Shown here piece after piece: positions 17,912 to 25,065 of a stretch of 64,000 nt of DNA. Position numbers and translations under genes: made by a program. The DNA is from Polaribacter sp. Q13. GTDB taxonomy: Bacteria > Bacteroidota > Bacteroidia > Flavobacteriales > Flavobacteriaceae. The stretch's first letter is position 1; every line of letters starts with the position of its first letter. The notes under the pieces were generated by a model. It had not been told where the DNA came from. It saw only the letters and a list, made by a program, of their open reading frames with translations, and made no database searches. The stretch lies in NCBI RefSeq assembly GCF_016858305.2, contig NZ_CP074436.1, forward strand, positions 3,182,001 through 3,246,000, given 5' to 3'.

Positions 17912-18682
17912 ATGAAAGAAAAGTTAGACATTACTGTATCTATTGTTCTTTACAATGAGAATTTAGAGGAACTTACAAATACAATAAATTGTTTTTTAAG
18001 TATACCGTTAAAGAAAAAACTTTATTTAATAGATAATACTAAAGAAAAATTATTTCAAGATATTTTTAAACAAAAAGAAATAGAATATATAGCTGTAGGT
18101 AAGAATATTGGCTTCGGAGCAGGGCACAATGTAATTATATCAAAAATAAAAGAAAAATCTAATTTTCACTTGGTTTTAAATCCAGATGTTAGTTTTAAAT
18201 CTATAGTAATACTTAATTTAATTTCAGAATTGCAGAGAAATGAAGATACCGCTATGATTGCTCCAAAGGTTTTATTTCCTAATGGAGATCATCAATACTC
18301 TTGCAGAAGATTTCCTTTAGTATTAGAACTTTTAGTGAGAAGATTTTCTTTCTTACAACCACTTTTAAAATCTAATAAATTTAAAGGTCAATATAATGAT
18401 AAAGGTTTAGATAATCCCTTTTTTGTTGAGTGGGTAACTGGTTGTTTTCACTTATATAAAACAGCAGATTTTATCGAAATAGAAGGTTTTGATGAACGGT
18501 ATTTCTTGTATATGGAAGATGTTGATATCTGTAAAAAGATAGATCTAATAGGTAAAAGAAAAATTTACTATCCTAATGAAGAAATCATACATGTGTTAAA
18601 AAAAGGATCATCAAAGAATATGAAACTTTTTTTACATCATTCAGCTTCAGCTATTAAATATTTTTTTAAATGGGGAATATGA
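17912..18682 (+). CDS. GT2 glycosyltransferase (rhamnosyltransferase-like)
   Basis: Family 2 glycosyltransferase of 256 residues, a single GT-A domain. It opens ITVSIVLYNENLEEL, has the metal-binding region HLVLNPDVSF (an Asp-x-Asp variant, NPDV), and VTGCFHLYKTADFIEIEGFDERYFLYMEDVDICKKI, the combination typical of WbbL-type rhamnosyltransferases. That fits a dTDP-rhamnose donor from the rfb genes of this operon, though rfbD is absent. It is the last gene of the polysaccharide operon. Confidence 0.87.
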   Translation: MKEKLDITVSIVLYNENLEELTNTINCFLSIPLKKKLYLIDNTKEKLFQDIFKQKEIEYIAVGKNIGFGAGHNVIISKIKEKSNFHLVLNPDVSFKSIVILNLISELQRNEDTAMIAPKVLFPNGDHQYSCRRFPLVLELLVRRFSFLQPLLKSNKFKGQYNDKGLDNPFFVEWVTGCFHLYKTADFIEIEGFDERYFLYMEDVDICKKIDLIGKRKIYYPNEEIIHVLKKGSSKNMKLFLHHSASAIKYFFKWGI

Positions 18683-18698
18683 TTTTAAAAAAGGAGCT

Positions 18699-18713
18699 CC
18701 TTAAAAATTAAGG
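18699..18713 (+). terminator. Possible weak terminator after the polysaccharide operon
   Basis: CCTTAA-AAA-TTAAGG hairpin followed by TTTCT. The stem is only six pairs and AT-rich, so termination would be inefficient. It is the only hairpin between the last glycosyltransferase and the purD promoter. Confidence 0.3.
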
Positions 18714-18763
18714 TTTCTACAAAATGTCTTTCTATCGAAAGCGAGAATCCAAAGAATTTAAAA

Positions 18764-18771
18764 TATATTTG
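18764..18771 (+). promoter_or_regulatory. Predicted purD promoter -7 box
   Basis: TATATTTG, exact TAnnTTTG match, 24 bases before the purD ATG. It gives purD a transcript separate from the polysaccharide operon, with a leader of about 18 bases. Confidence 0.5.
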
Positions 18772-18794
18772 CGGTAACAACAACACAACAAACA

Positions 18795-20069
18795 ATGAAT
18801 GTACTTATTTTAGGTTCTGGAGGTAGAGAACACGCTTTTGCAATTAAATTATTAGAAAGTAAAAAAATTAATCAACTTTTTGTAGCTCCAGGAAATGCAG
18901 GAACAGATAAAATAGCCACCAATATTAATATTGATGCTACAGATTTTGAAGCGGTTAAAAAAGTAACTTTAGAAAATGACATTAAAATGGTTGTTGTTGG
19001 TCCTGAAGTACCTTTGGTAGCTGGAGTTCACGATTTCTTTTTGGCAGACGAAGCGTTGAAAAATATTCCAGTAATTGGACCTAAAAAAGACGGAGCATTG
19101 TTAGAGGGGTCTAAAGATTTCTCTAAACAATTCATGCAAAAACATGGAGTTCCAACAGCAAGATATCAATCTTTTACGAAAGATAATTTACAAGAAGGTT
19201 TTGATTTTCTAGAAACCTTAGAACCACCTTTTGTATTAAAAGCAGACGGTTTAGCAGCAGGAAAAGGAGTGTTAATTTTAAACTCTTTAGAAGAAGCAAA
19301 AACCGAATTAGAAGAAATGGTTTCTAATAAAAAATTCGGAGCAGCATCTACAACCGTTGTTATCGAAGAATTTTTAAAAGGAATAGAATTATCTGTCTTT
19401 GTTTTAACAGACGGAAAAAGTTATAAAATTTTACCATCAGCAAAAGATTATAAAAGAATTGGCGAAGGAGATGCAGGTTTAAATACTGGCGGAATGGGCG
19501 CAATTTCTCCTGTACCATTTGCAGATAAAGCATTTTTAGATAAAGTAGAAGAATTGGTTGTAAAACCAACGATTGCAGGTTTACAAAAAGACGGAATAGA
19601 TTACAGAGGTTTTATCTTTATTGGTTTAATGAACGATAACGGAAACCCTTCTGTTGTTGAGTACAACGTAAGAATGGGAGATCCGGAAACGGAAGTTGTG
19701 TTGCCAAGAATAAACTCAGATTTATTTGAATTATTTGAAGGAGTAGCAAATCAGAATTTACATGAAAAATCGTTTTCTGTAACCGATAAAACGGCAACTA
19801 CGGTAATGTTGGTTTCAGGCGGATATCCAGAAGCATACGAGAAAAATAAGGAAATTACAGGTTTCGATACCGTAGAAGATTCTTTCGTTTTTCATGCCGG
19901 AACTACCATTAAAGACGGCAAAGTTGTTACAAGCGGAGGTAGAGTTATCGCGGTAACCTCTTTTGGCGACACCATTGAAGAGGCTTTAGAAAAGAGTTAT
20001 AAAAGTATAGATAAGATTCATTTCGATAAAATGAATTATAGAAAAGACATTGGTTTCGATTTAGTGTAG
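18795..20069 (+). CDS. purD: Phosphoribosylamine-glycine ligase
   Basis: ATP-grasp enzyme of 424 residues that makes glycinamide ribonucleotide from phosphoribosylamine, glycine and ATP in purine synthesis. Visible landmarks are MNVLILGSGGREHAFAIKL (N-domain), VVVGPEVPLVAGV, PFVLKADGLAAGKGV (ATP-grasp lid), LNTGGMGAISP, and FNVRMGDPETEVVLPR-like VEYNVRMGDPETEVVLPR. Length is normal. Its codon use and base composition are less extreme than the preceding glycosyltransferase genes, which marks the edge of the accessory locus. It stands as a single-gene unit here. Confidence 0.97.
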   Translation: MNVLILGSGGREHAFAIKLLESKKINQLFVAPGNAGTDKIATNINIDATDFEAVKKVTLENDIKMVVVGPEVPLVAGVHDFFLADEALKNIPVIGPKKDGALLEGSKDFSKQFMQKHGVPTARYQSFTKDNLQEGFDFLETLEPPFVLKADGLAAGKGVLILNSLEEAKTELEEMVSNKKFGAASTTVVIEEFLKGIELSVFVLTDGKSYKILPSAKDYKRIGEGDAGLNTGGMGAISPVPFADKAFLDKVEELVVKPTIAGLQKDGIDYRGFIFIGLMNDNGNPSVVEYNVRMGDPETEVVLPRINSDLFELFEGVANQNLHEKSFSVTDKTATTVMLVSGGYPEAYEKNKEITGFDTVEDSFVFHAGTTIKDGKVVTSGGRVIAVTSFGDTIEEALEKSYKSIDKIHFDKMNYRKDIGFDLV

Positions 20070-20083
20070 ATCTGTTTTTATTT

Positions 20084-20200
20084 GGGTGCCTGCCGCAGGC
20101 AGGTTTTAACAGGCTTGGAATTTATCTTGAGCGGAGTCGAAAGATTATATCTTTTTTTCAGAAAAAGAAAAAAAGGATGCCGTTTCAATCCTTAACGCAC
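20084..20200. repeat. Composite of flavobacterial-type intergenic repeats
   Basis: Three elements lie in series between purD and the next gene. First is a GC-rich palindrome, cctgccgcaggcagg (20089-20103), striking in AT-rich DNA. Second is cttgagcggagtcgaaag (20127-20144), which recurs in altered form near 54134. Third is a T-tract/A-tract unit with aaggatgccgtttcaatcc and cttaacgc (20146-20200), which recurs at 35481-35560 and 53683-53776. No reading frame is evident. Confidence 0.65.
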
Positions 20201-20249
20201 TTGTTTAAAAGCAACTGTTTTATTCGAGTTTTTTAGTGATTATTAAAAA

Positions 20250-21308
20250 ATGAAAGCGATCCAAAAGAAAATAATAATTGCACCTTTAAATTGGGGTTTA
20301 GGCCATGCAACTCGTTGTGTGACTATTATAAAAGCATTATTAGAAAATAATTATATTCCAATTATCGCATCAGACGGTAATGCTTTAACCTTCTTAAAAA
20401 AAGAGTTTCCGAACTTAGAATATTTAGAAATCCCAGCTTATAATATTTCTTACCATAGAAATTTAAAGTTGGGATTACTTTTGCAAATACCTAAAGTTTT
20501 AAAAGCAGTTAGAGAAGAGCGTAAAATTATCAATGATTTTATACTTAAAAATAAAGACGTTGTCGGTCTTATTTCAGATAATAGATTCGGAGTAAGAAGC
20601 TCGTTAGTTCCTTCTGTTTATATTACACATCAAGTAAATGTTTTATCTGGCAGTACTACTTTTTTAACATCCTATTTTCATCAAAAAATAATTAAAAAGT
20701 TTGATGAGTGCTGGGTTCCCGATAATAAAGATTCTGAGTTTTCAGGAAAACTATCATCAACCAAAAAAAATCTGAATATAAAGTTTATTGGAGTCTTAAG
20801 TAGGTTTAAAAAAGAAGAATTAACTCAAAATATAGCTGTTTTAGTCATTTTATCTGGATTAGAGCCCAACAGGAGCTTTTTAGAAAATAAATTGATATCA
20901 GCTTTTAAAAACGATTCTAGAAGTATAGTTTTTGTTTTAGGGAAAGTAGTAGCAACTCAAAAAAGTTGGATTTCAGAAAATAATACTTTTTACAATTATT
21001 TGCTTTCAAACGATCTGCAAAAGTTAATCAATTCTAGTAAAATTGTTATTTGTAGATCTGGTTATTCCTCTATTATGGATTTGGCGGTTTTAGGTAAAAA
21101 AGTGTTTTTTATTCCTACAGAACATCAGCAAGAGCAAGAATATTTGGCGTCATTTTTAGAACAAAAAAAGTATGCTCCATTTTCTGAAATGAAAGATTTT
21201 GTAAAAGAAGATATTTCTAAAACGGAAATTTATAAAGGTTTAAAAACGACTGAAACGATATTAGGTTCAGGTTTATTTAGGCTTTTCGAGCGTAAAAGAA
21301 AACTCTGA
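20250..21308 (+). CDS. GT28-like UDP-sugar glycosyltransferase
   Basis: A 352-residue GT-B protein related to MurG/UDP-glycosyltransferases. It begins KIIIAPLNWGLGHATRCVTIIKAL, where the Gly-Leu-Gly-His-Ala element is the acceptor-side loop. It ends with VICRSGYSSIMDLAVLGKKVFFIPTEHQQEQEYLASFL, the donor-binding C-terminal motif. MurG itself would be elsewhere, in the dcw cluster, so this is a paralogue of unknown acceptor. Flavobacteria commonly carry it as 'glycosyltransferase'. Its last 36 bases overlap the convergent histidine kinase gene. Confidence 0.75.
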   Translation: MKAIQKKIIIAPLNWGLGHATRCVTIIKALLENNYIPIIASDGNALTFLKKEFPNLEYLEIPAYNISYHRNLKLGLLLQIPKVLKAVREERKIINDFILKNKDVVGLISDNRFGVRSSLVPSVYITHQVNVLSGSTTFLTSYFHQKIIKKFDECWVPDNKDSEFSGKLSSTKKNLNIKFIGVLSRFKKEELTQNIAVLVILSGLEPNRSFLENKLISAFKNDSRSIVFVLGKVVATQKSWISENNTFYNYLLSNDLQKLINSSKIVICRSGYSSIMDLAVLGKKVFFIPTEHQQEQEYLASFLEQKKYAPFSEMKDFVKEDISKTEIYKGLKTTETILGSGLFRLFERKRKL

Positions 21309-22313
21309 TCCTTCTCCATATGTACTTTTTAATAAAATGGTTTCGTTATGAGCTTCTATAATGTGTTTAACAATAGATAAACCTAAGCCAGAACCACCTT
21401 GTTCTCTAGATCTACTTTGGTCTACTCTGTAAAAACGTTCAAAAAGTCTAGAAAGGTGTTGTGGCTTAATGCCTTCTCCATTATCTATCGTTTTAACAAT
21501 AAACTTATTTTCATTATAGCTTTCTACGGTAATTATAGTTGTGCCATTGGGTTTACCGTATTTAATAGAGTTAACGACTAGGTTTATTAAAACTTGTTCA
21601 ATTTTTTCTATATCAGCCTTAACAAAAAGCGGAAACTCATAAATTCTATCAAACTTTAATGTAATATTTCTCTTTTTAGCTTTCATTTCAAACATGTCAA
21701 AAACATTTTGTACAAGTTCTAAAATATTAAAGACGTCTTTATTTAGTTTCATACCATCGTTTTCTAATTTGGCAATCATATCTAAATCTTTAATAACAGC
21801 AACTAGCCTTTCTACGCCTTTATTAGCTCTTTCTAGGTATTTTGTTCTAATTTCTTTATCGTTGGCAGCGCCTTCAATTAGGGTTAAAATATAGCCTTGT
21901 ACAGTAAATAAAGGCGTTTTAAGTTCGTGCGCAACATTTCCTAAAAAATCGCGTCTAAAAGAATCTCTTTCTGTTAAGCTTTTTATTTCTAATCTTTTAC
22001 CTTCTACAAATCGTTGCATTCTTTTAGAAAGTTTTTCAATATCTGTAGTTACAGAGTCTCTACGTAAATCGTTTACATCTAAAATAGAAACGTCTTCATA
22101 TATTTTTTTAAGACGTCTATAAATAAAGTGTTCTGTTCTATATTGAATAATAAAAAATGAAATTACAAAAAGTACTACAATAGATAAAAGTATAGCGCTA
22201 ATACCTAAATGATTTGTGAAAAAATAATAAGATACAGCTGCAATTGTAACAGTTAATAGCGTTAAATAAACTGCAGACCAAAGTGCATAAGAATATGTTT
22301 TTTTAAATTTCAT
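21273..22313 (-). CDS. Sensor histidine kinase (PhoR-like)
   Basis: Membrane sensor of 346 residues with two transmembrane segments near residues 10-31 and 36-57 and almost no periplasmic loop, so it probably senses from within the membrane or cytoplasm. A short linker precedes the dimerisation/phosphoacceptor helix with His129 in FLGNVAHELKTPL. The ATPase domain has NLVVNSIKYGK (N box), DNGEGI (G1), LFERFYRV and GGSGLGLSIVKHI (G2). It lies ten bases after its cognate regulator and should phosphorylate it. The 3' end overlaps the convergent glycosyltransferase gene by 36 bases. Confidence 0.92.
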   Translation of the reverse strand: MKFKKTYSYALWSAVYLTLLTVTIAAVSYYFFTNHLGISAILLSIVVLFVISFFIIQYRTEHFIYRRLKKIYEDVSILDVNDLRRDSVTTDIEKLSKRMQRFVEGKRLEIKSLTERDSFRRDFLGNVAHELKTPLFTVQGYILTLIEGAANDKEIRTKYLERANKGVERLVAVIKDLDMIAKLENDGMKLNKDVFNILELVQNVFDMFEMKAKKRNITLKFDRIYEFPLFVKADIEKIEQVLINLVVNSIKYGKPNGTTIITVESYNENKFIVKTIDNGEGIKPQHLSRLFERFYRVDQSRSREQGGSGLGLSIVKHIIEAHNETILLKSTYGEGSEFSFTLEKPK

Positions 22314-22323
22314 TAAGGCAATT

Positions 22324-23022
22324 TTAATGCTCTGCGCCTTCTAAAACAAATTTATAACCAACACCTTTTACGGTTTTAAAGTGATCGTCACCAATTTTTT
22401 CACGCAGTTTTCTAATGTGTACATCAATAGTTCTACCACCAACAACAACTTCATTTCCCCAAACAGTATCTAAAATAACTTCTCTTTTAAAAACTTTACC
22501 TGGTTTAGAAGTTAATAAAGAAAATAATTCAAACTCTTTTCTTGGTAGAGATATTCTTTTTCCGGCCTTGTAAACTACATATTCATCTCTATCTATAACA
22601 ATGTCACCTATTTTAAAGGTTTCTTCGCTATCTTTTTCTGTTTTTAATCTACGTAAAAGAGATTTTACTTTGCTTATTAAAACTTTAGGTTTAATAGGTT
22701 TTGTAATATAGTCATCTGCACCAGCTTCAAATCCAGCTACTTGAGAGTAGTCTTCGCCTCTTGCTGTTAAGAAGGAAATGATAACATTTTCTAATGTTTT
22801 TACTTTTCTAATTTTTTCACAAGCTTCTATTCCATCCATTTCTGGCATCATAATATCTAATAAAATTAGATGTGGAATATTTTTTTTAGCAGATTTTACA
22901 GCCTCAAGACCATTGGTTGCTGTAAATATTTGATAGCCTTCGTTTTTTAAATTATAACCTACAATTTCTATAATATCTGGCTCATCATCAACCAATAAAA
23001 TTTTAATATCACTTTTATTCAT
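22324..23022 (-). CDS. OmpR/PhoB-family response regulator
   Basis: DNA-binding response regulator of 232 residues. The receiver domain (1-120) has the acidic pair Asp12-Asp13, phosphoacceptor Asp56 in LILLDIMMPEMDG, the Thr in FLTARG and the Lys in ITKPIKP. The C-terminal winged helix carries LPRKEFELFSLLTSKPGKVF and VVGGRTIDVHIRKLREKIGDDH, followed by VKGVGYKF, the OmpR/PhoB signature. It precedes its kinase in one operon with a TAnnTTTG promoter. Target genes are unknown; PhoB-like phosphate control is only one possibility. Confidence 0.93.
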   Translation of the reverse strand: MNKSDIKILLVDDEPDIIEIVGYNLKNEGYQIFTATNGLEAVKSAKKNIPHLILLDIMMPEMDGIEACEKIRKVKTLENVIISFLTARGEDYSQVAGFEAGADDYITKPIKPKVLISKVKSLLRRLKTEKDSEETFKIGDIVIDRDEYVVYKAGKRISLPRKEFELFSLLTSKPGKVFKREVILDTVWGNEVVVGGRTIDVHIRKLREKIGDDHFKTVKGVGYKFVLEGAEH

Positions 23023-23048
23023 AAATGGATTTAAAAACTATGTAAGTT

Positions 23049-23056
23049 CAAAAATA
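23049..23056 (-). promoter_or_regulatory. Predicted promoter -7 box of the two-component operon
   Basis: Minus strand TATTTTTG, exact TAnnTTTG match, 27 bases before the response regulator start, giving a leader of about 20 bases. Confidence 0.45.
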
Positions 23057-23275
23057 GTAATAATTATTTGACTATAACGATTCCTTAACAATCATTTAAT
23101 GTAGAAGGATTCTGTTAACGTTAATCTAATGTATGTGAATCTAGTTGTTTAAAATTCAATATTTTGACTTATTTGTTATGTTAACTCTAAATTAATTTGT
23201 TATGAGGTGTGATTAATTTAATTATTTATATTTTTACGTATATAACTTAAAAAAAATTACATTTTTACTTTATTA

Positions 23276-24046
23276 ATGACACTTTGCTTAACAGGAGTTT
23301 CTTTTGGACAAGAAATGCTTTTAAACGGAGGTTTAGAAAATTGGGATGATGATACATCTCCAACAAGTTGGACAAAAGCAGAAAACACAACTAAAGAGGC
23401 TACGGAGATACATGGTGGTTCTTTTTCAGCAAAGCATGTAGGAGGTACAAAAGATCTATCTCAAACAATTACTGGTGTTGTTGCTGGAGACAGCTATACA
23501 ATTACACTTTGGTATAAAGTTGATGTAGAAACAGACGGAACAGATATACGTATTTGGTCTTATTGGAAAGACGCAGGTAATAGTTCTATAACAGATGAGG
23601 CTACAGATGATAAAATAAGAGGAGGAGATAATTCTAATGGTTATTTAAGTAATAACTTTGGTAGTTGGGCTAAATATGAGGTTACAGTAACTGCCCCAGC
23701 AGGTGCAGAAGCATTTTATTTCGAATTAAGAACTTATAAAGGTGTTACGGTTTATTGGGATGATTTATCATTTTTCCACAACGCTACTGCATCAGTAAAA
23801 AATAATGCAATAGAAGGTTTTGCAACATACCCAAACCCAATTACAGATAAAAAGTTTACAGTTTCTAGTAGCAGTTCAGATACTAAACAGGTAGCTGTTT
23901 TTAGTGTTATTGGTAAAAAAGTGTTTTCTACTTCTTTTTCTGGTTTAAAGAAAAATTTAGATGTATCCGGAATTAATTCTGGTGTTTATATTTTAAAAGT
24001 TACAGAAGGAGCTAAAACATCAACAAAAAAATTAGTGATTAGATAA
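23276..24046 (+). CDS. Secreted protein with type IX secretion C-terminal domain; start codon unclear
   Basis: A 256-residue extracellular protein read from the first ATG. Residues about 15-165 form a beta-rich domain with LNGGLENWDDD and YWDDLSFF, similar to carbohydrate-binding jelly rolls (CBM4/9-like). The C-terminus, from about 175 (YPNPITDKKFTVSS to GVYILKVTEGAKTSTKKLVIR-type ending), is a type A T9SS sorting domain. The frame stays open upstream and encodes a fuller signal peptide (KKNYIFTLLMTLCLTG, then VSFGQ), but the codon before KK is CTT, not a start. Initiation must be at this ATG, at an ATT at 23261, or is lost. Function is probably surface binding; gene may be impaired. Confidence 0.75.
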   Translation: MTLCLTGVSFGQEMLLNGGLENWDDDTSPTSWTKAENTTKEATEIHGGSFSAKHVGGTKDLSQTITGVVAGDSYTITLWYKVDVETDGTDIRIWSYWKDAGNSSITDEATDDKIRGGDNSNGYLSNNFGSWAKYEVTVTAPAGAEAFYFELRTYKGVTVYWDDLSFFHNATASVKNNAIEGFATYPNPITDKKFTVSSSSSDTKQVAVFSVIGKKVFSTSFSGLKKNLDVSGINSGVYILKVTEGAKTSTKKLVIR

Positions 24047-24070
24047 TTTCTAAACTCATTTTTATTTATA

Positions 24071-24095
24071 AAGCCTCGAAATTAATTCGAGGCTT
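24071..24095 (+). terminator. Rho-independent terminator
   Basis: Ten-base perfect stem aagcctcgaa / ttcgaggctt with a five-base loop, followed by a T-rich run. It lies 25 bases after the T9SS cargo gene. Confidence 0.9.
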
Positions 24096-24140
24096 TTTTA
24101 TTTTTAGTATCTTTCTAGGTGAAAAAGAAAATATATTGCT

Positions 24141-24857
24141 ATGAATTTACCTTTAAAACTAAATGATGTCCTGTTTTTGGATATTGAAACGGTTCCTGAA
24201 TACGAAAATTGGGAACAGCTGTCTAAAGAAACACAAGAGCTTTACGCAAAGAAAACACTGTATCAACGTAAAGAAGATACTACGGCAGCAGAATTTTATG
24301 AACGTGCCGGAATTTGGGCAGAGTTTGGGAAAATAATCTGTATTTCTGTGGGGTATTTTGTAGATGTAGAAAATATAAAACAATTGCGTTTAACTTCTTT
24401 TTATGGTGATGATGAGCATCAACTTTTAATTGATTTTAAGGTTTTATTGAACAAGCATTTTACGAAGAAAAGCAACGTTTTATGTGCGCATAATGGTAAG
24501 GAATTCGATTTTCCGTTTATTGCCAGAAGAATGATTGTACATCAAATAGATTTACCTAATAAATTAAATTTATTTGGCAAGAAACCGTGGGAAGTTCCGC
24601 ATATAGATACTTTAGAATTGTGGAAGTTTGGAGATTATAAACATTATACCTCTCTAAAATTATTAACGTCTATTTTAGGAATTCCATCTCCTAAAGATGA
24701 TATTGATGGGAGTGAGGTTGCTGATGTGTATTATAAAGAAAAAAACATACAAAGAATTGTAACGTATTGCGAAAAAGATACGATTGCAGTGGCTCAAATT
24801 TTATTGCGTTTTAACAACCAAAAATTATTAACAGATAAAGATATTGTAAGTGTTTAG
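24141..24857 (+). CDS. DnaQ-like 3'-5' exonuclease (PolB exonuclease-like)
   Basis: A 238-residue ribonuclease-H-fold exonuclease of the DEDDy class. Exo I is FLDIETVPE with Asp14 and Glu16, Exo II is CAHNGKEFDFPFIARR with the second Asp, and Exo III is YCEKDTIAV with Tyr and Asp four residues apart. It is a stand-alone exonuclease with no polymerase part, the type called predicted 3'-5' exonuclease related to the DNA polymerase B exonuclease domain. It may act in DNA repair or RNA trimming. It lies behind a terminator and is a single-gene unit. Confidence 0.85.
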   Translation: MNLPLKLNDVLFLDIETVPEYENWEQLSKETQELYAKKTLYQRKEDTTAAEFYERAGIWAEFGKIICISVGYFVDVENIKQLRLTSFYGDDEHQLLIDFKVLLNKHFTKKSNVLCAHNGKEFDFPFIARRMIVHQIDLPNKLNLFGKKPWEVPHIDTLELWKFGDYKHYTSLKLLTSILGIPSPKDDIDGSEVADVYYKEKNIQRIVTYCEKDTIAVAQILLRFNNQKLLTDKDIVSV

Positions 24858-24917
24858 TTGTTGCAAGGAGATTCATTGAGAAACTAAGCGACACGGAAAG
24901 AAAATAAAAAAAAATTT

Positions 24918-25036
24918 CTGCAAGGTTTCAAAAATCTTGTAGGTATTTAAGCTATTTACTATAACAGCTACAAGGTCAAAAAAAAAGACCTTGCAGGTGA
25001 ATAAAATTTATTTCATTCTGCAAGGTCTCTACACAG
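24918..25036. repeat. Cluster of CTGCAAGGT palindromic repeats
   Basis: Three related units lie between the convergent exonuclease and ABC-F genes. One is an imperfect palindrome, ctgcaaggtttc ... tcttgtag (24918-24942). The second is a hairpin, ctacaaggtc-(A)9-gaccttgcag (24968-24996), with nine of ten pairs. The third is a half site, ctgcaaggtctc (25018-25029). The middle hairpin could terminate both converging genes. A related 29-base palindrome is at 53820-53848. Confidence 0.65.
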
Positions 25037-25065
25037 TTTATCGGTGAATCTCTGTGCAATAATTT

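Noticed and set aside
18691..18702. Perfect palindrome AAGGAGCTCCTT as an operator
   Set aside because: Twelve bases without spacer, partly overlapped by the weak CCTTAA-AAA-TTAAGG hairpin; no second copy seen near purD.
19360..19569. Minus-strand open frame inside purD
   Set aside because: Low-complexity Leu/Gln-rich translation opposite a fully conserved enzyme gene; a shadow frame, as are the other short frames opposite known genes.
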